Origin: Bacillota bacterium
GTDB taxonomy: Bacteria > Bacillota_E > JAJZYS01 > JAILZS01
Reading direction: 5' to 3'
Assembly: GCA_021817625.1 (NCBI GenBank)
Contig: JAKASY010000113.1
Span: forward strand, 1-6,596
Length of the DNA stretch: 6,596 nt
Shown here one piece after another: positions 5,772 through 6,596 of the stretch. The notes below the pieces were generated by a model. That model was not told the DNA's origin, did not search any database, and worked only from the letters and a program-made list of their open reading frames with translations. Each line of letters begins with the position of its first letter. The stretch's first letter is position 1. Position numbers and translations under genes: made by a program.

Positions 5772-6008
5772 ATGGGCAAGCGGGTGCTCACGACGAGCGA
5801 AGCTGACTTTCTGAGGACGGTATCATCGGTCGACCCGAATCCGTACACGGAGAGCGCGGACAACGAGGATGAGGCGAACCTTCTGGCCTTCTGCGCCTAC
5901 GAAGGGTGGCTCGAGCGCGTAGGGCCCCGGGGTTATCGGGTTTCGGGTGACGGCAAGGCGGCCATGGTCGAGGCCCGGCACCAGATGATGGCTGAGGGAG
6001 CCGTCTGA
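5772..6008 (+). CDS. Small winged-helix-like hypothetical protein
   Basis: The product has 78 residues and I do not recognise a named family. The middle and end (EANLLAFCAYEGWLERVG at about 34-51, then RGYRVSGDGKAAMVEA) have the shape of a winged-helix C-terminal half: a helix, a strand, a Gly-rich wing reading G-Y-R-V-S, then D-G-K-A as a final helix cap. A small DNA-binding or adaptor role is possible but not shown. The ATG at 5772 is supported by the purine-rich GAGAGGGA (5755-5762) at nine bases. It may be transcribed with the gene at 6076, since only 67 bases separate them. It has a more mixed codon use than the left-hand genes and sits among apparent accessory genes. Confidence 0.6.
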   Translation: MGKRVLTTSEADFLRTVSSVDPNPYTESADNEDEANLLAFCAYEGWLERVGPRGYRVSGDGKAAMVEARHQMMAEGAV

Positions 6009-6075
6009 GGAGCGAGTGGCGGACGGACGGTAGAGCTTGGCTTGGATGGGCCAGTACGAGCGTGGAGGCGAGGAC

Positions 6076-6596
6076 GTGCCGGAGGAAGAGGTCGAGCACA
6101 AGGGCTTTCTGTGGACCCGTGTCTATCGGATGGACTGGGGCGACACAGTGTTCGGGGTTCTGACGCCGGAGGAGAACCTGAGCGGGCACGACCGCTGGGA
6201 GTGGCTGCTCAAGGGAGCGCTGTCCTTCCGGTTGGTGGAGCAGCGCATCGTCTTTCCCGTCGCCTTCGAGGTGGACACGGACACGCCTCCGCCTCCGAAC
6301 ATCCGGCTGCCGCAGACCGGCGACATCCTGTTCGTGCTGCCGGACCCGACAGCGCTACTGCCGGAGGTCCGGGAGACTCTCGTGGCCATGGACGACGTGC
6401 CGTGGTGCGTCGACTACTCGGAGAAGCTGGGGGACCTTCCCGCGGAGGAGCGCCAGCGCATCGCCTTCGTGCGGATCCTTCGGGAGCAGCGGACGACGCG
6501 GGCCGAGGTCGAGAACATGGTGACGTACATCCGGGACGGCGGCTGGTATCCGGTGGCCTGGGGCGTGCAGAACGACGACGAGATGGCGGCCCTCAT
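6076..6596 (+). CDS. Unrecognised protein, N-terminal 173 residues (continues past right edge)
   Basis: The frame is open from the TAG at 6031-6033 to the end of the window. I place the start at GTG 6076 because GGAGG (6064-6068) lies seven bases upstream; an ATG at 6046 is possible but has no ribosome binding site. The protein begins MPEEEVEHKGFLWTRVYRMD and is acidic and soluble-looking, without signal peptide or TM helix. It has Trp/Tyr-rich strands (FLWTRVYRMDWGDTVFGVL), a Pro-rich turn (TPPPPN, at about 70-75), a strand GDILFVLPD, and a charged helical part (LPAEERQRIAFVRILREQRT, at about 123-142) followed by a YIRDGGWYPVAWG segment. No catalytic motif is evident. Its place beyond hicBA and the small winged-helix-like gene suggests accessory DNA. 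Codon use and the strong ribosome binding site argue that it is real. Confidence 0.6.
   Translation, partial: MPEEEVEHKGFLWTRVYRMDWGDTVFGVLTPEENLSGHDRWEWLLKGALSFRLVEQRIVFPVAFEVDTDTPPPPNIRLPQTGDILFVLPDPTALLPEVRETLVAMDDVPWCVDYSEKLGDLPAEERQRIAFVRILREQRTTRAEVENMVTYIRDGGWYPVAWGVQNDDEMAAL

Noticed and set aside
5576..6189. Minus-strand open frames opposite the small winged-helix-like gene
   Set aside because: Arg/Pro/Ser-rich translations with no domain or ribosome binding site; the plus strand has better starts and more natural composition.
1..6596. CRISPR array, tRNA or rRNA genes, transposase or integrase
   Set aside because: No regularly spaced repeats, no cloverleaf or rRNA-like stretches, and no recombinase motifs were seen in any frame.

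Overview
The window is high-GC bacterial DNA with several incomplete or damaged genes. The best lineage clue is the truncated gene at 4527-4979. It starts like the membrane-anchored LonB protease of spore-forming Bacillota (TM anchor, then an AAA+ P-loop), so a GC-rich Bacillota-type host is my best guess. This is an inference from one gene.

Left part (1-1838): the C-terminal half of a molybdopterin-binding subunit of the xanthine dehydrogenase/aldehyde oxidase superfamily, probably IorB-like, runs in from the left edge. Its recognisable domain ends near base 1077. The open frame continues about 80 codons further, through a perfect 13-bp stem-loop that looks like a gene end. A 52-residue DUF1059-type protein follows. 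Bases 1578-1839 hold no gene I can support.

Middle part (1840-4330): a convergent, minus-strand seven-helix membrane protein is followed by two gene remnants on the plus strand. One is a serine hydrolase (beta-lactamase fold) that keeps the YxN and HxG motifs and the C-terminal domain but has lost the N-terminal SxxK nucleophile region. The other is a short piece of an enterochelin-esterase-like hydrolase, with its GQSLGG nucleophile elbow, broken by apparent single-base losses and an in-frame TGA.

Right part (4331-6596): lonB begins with a good ribosome binding site and a possible forespore-type promoter, then stops just after the conserved GIADPL, before Walker B and the whole protease domain. 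Immediately afterwards come a chain of stem-loops (4993-5046), a compact HicB-HicA toxin-antitoxin pair overlapping at TTGA, a terminator-like hairpin, a small winged-helix-like protein, and an unrecognised gene open at the right edge. The hicBA pair looks less GC-rich than its surroundings. The simplest reading is that accessory DNA carrying hicBA interrupted lonB. The remnants to the left mark a zone of earlier decay or recombination. I see no transposase, integrase, CRISPR array, tRNA or rRNA.
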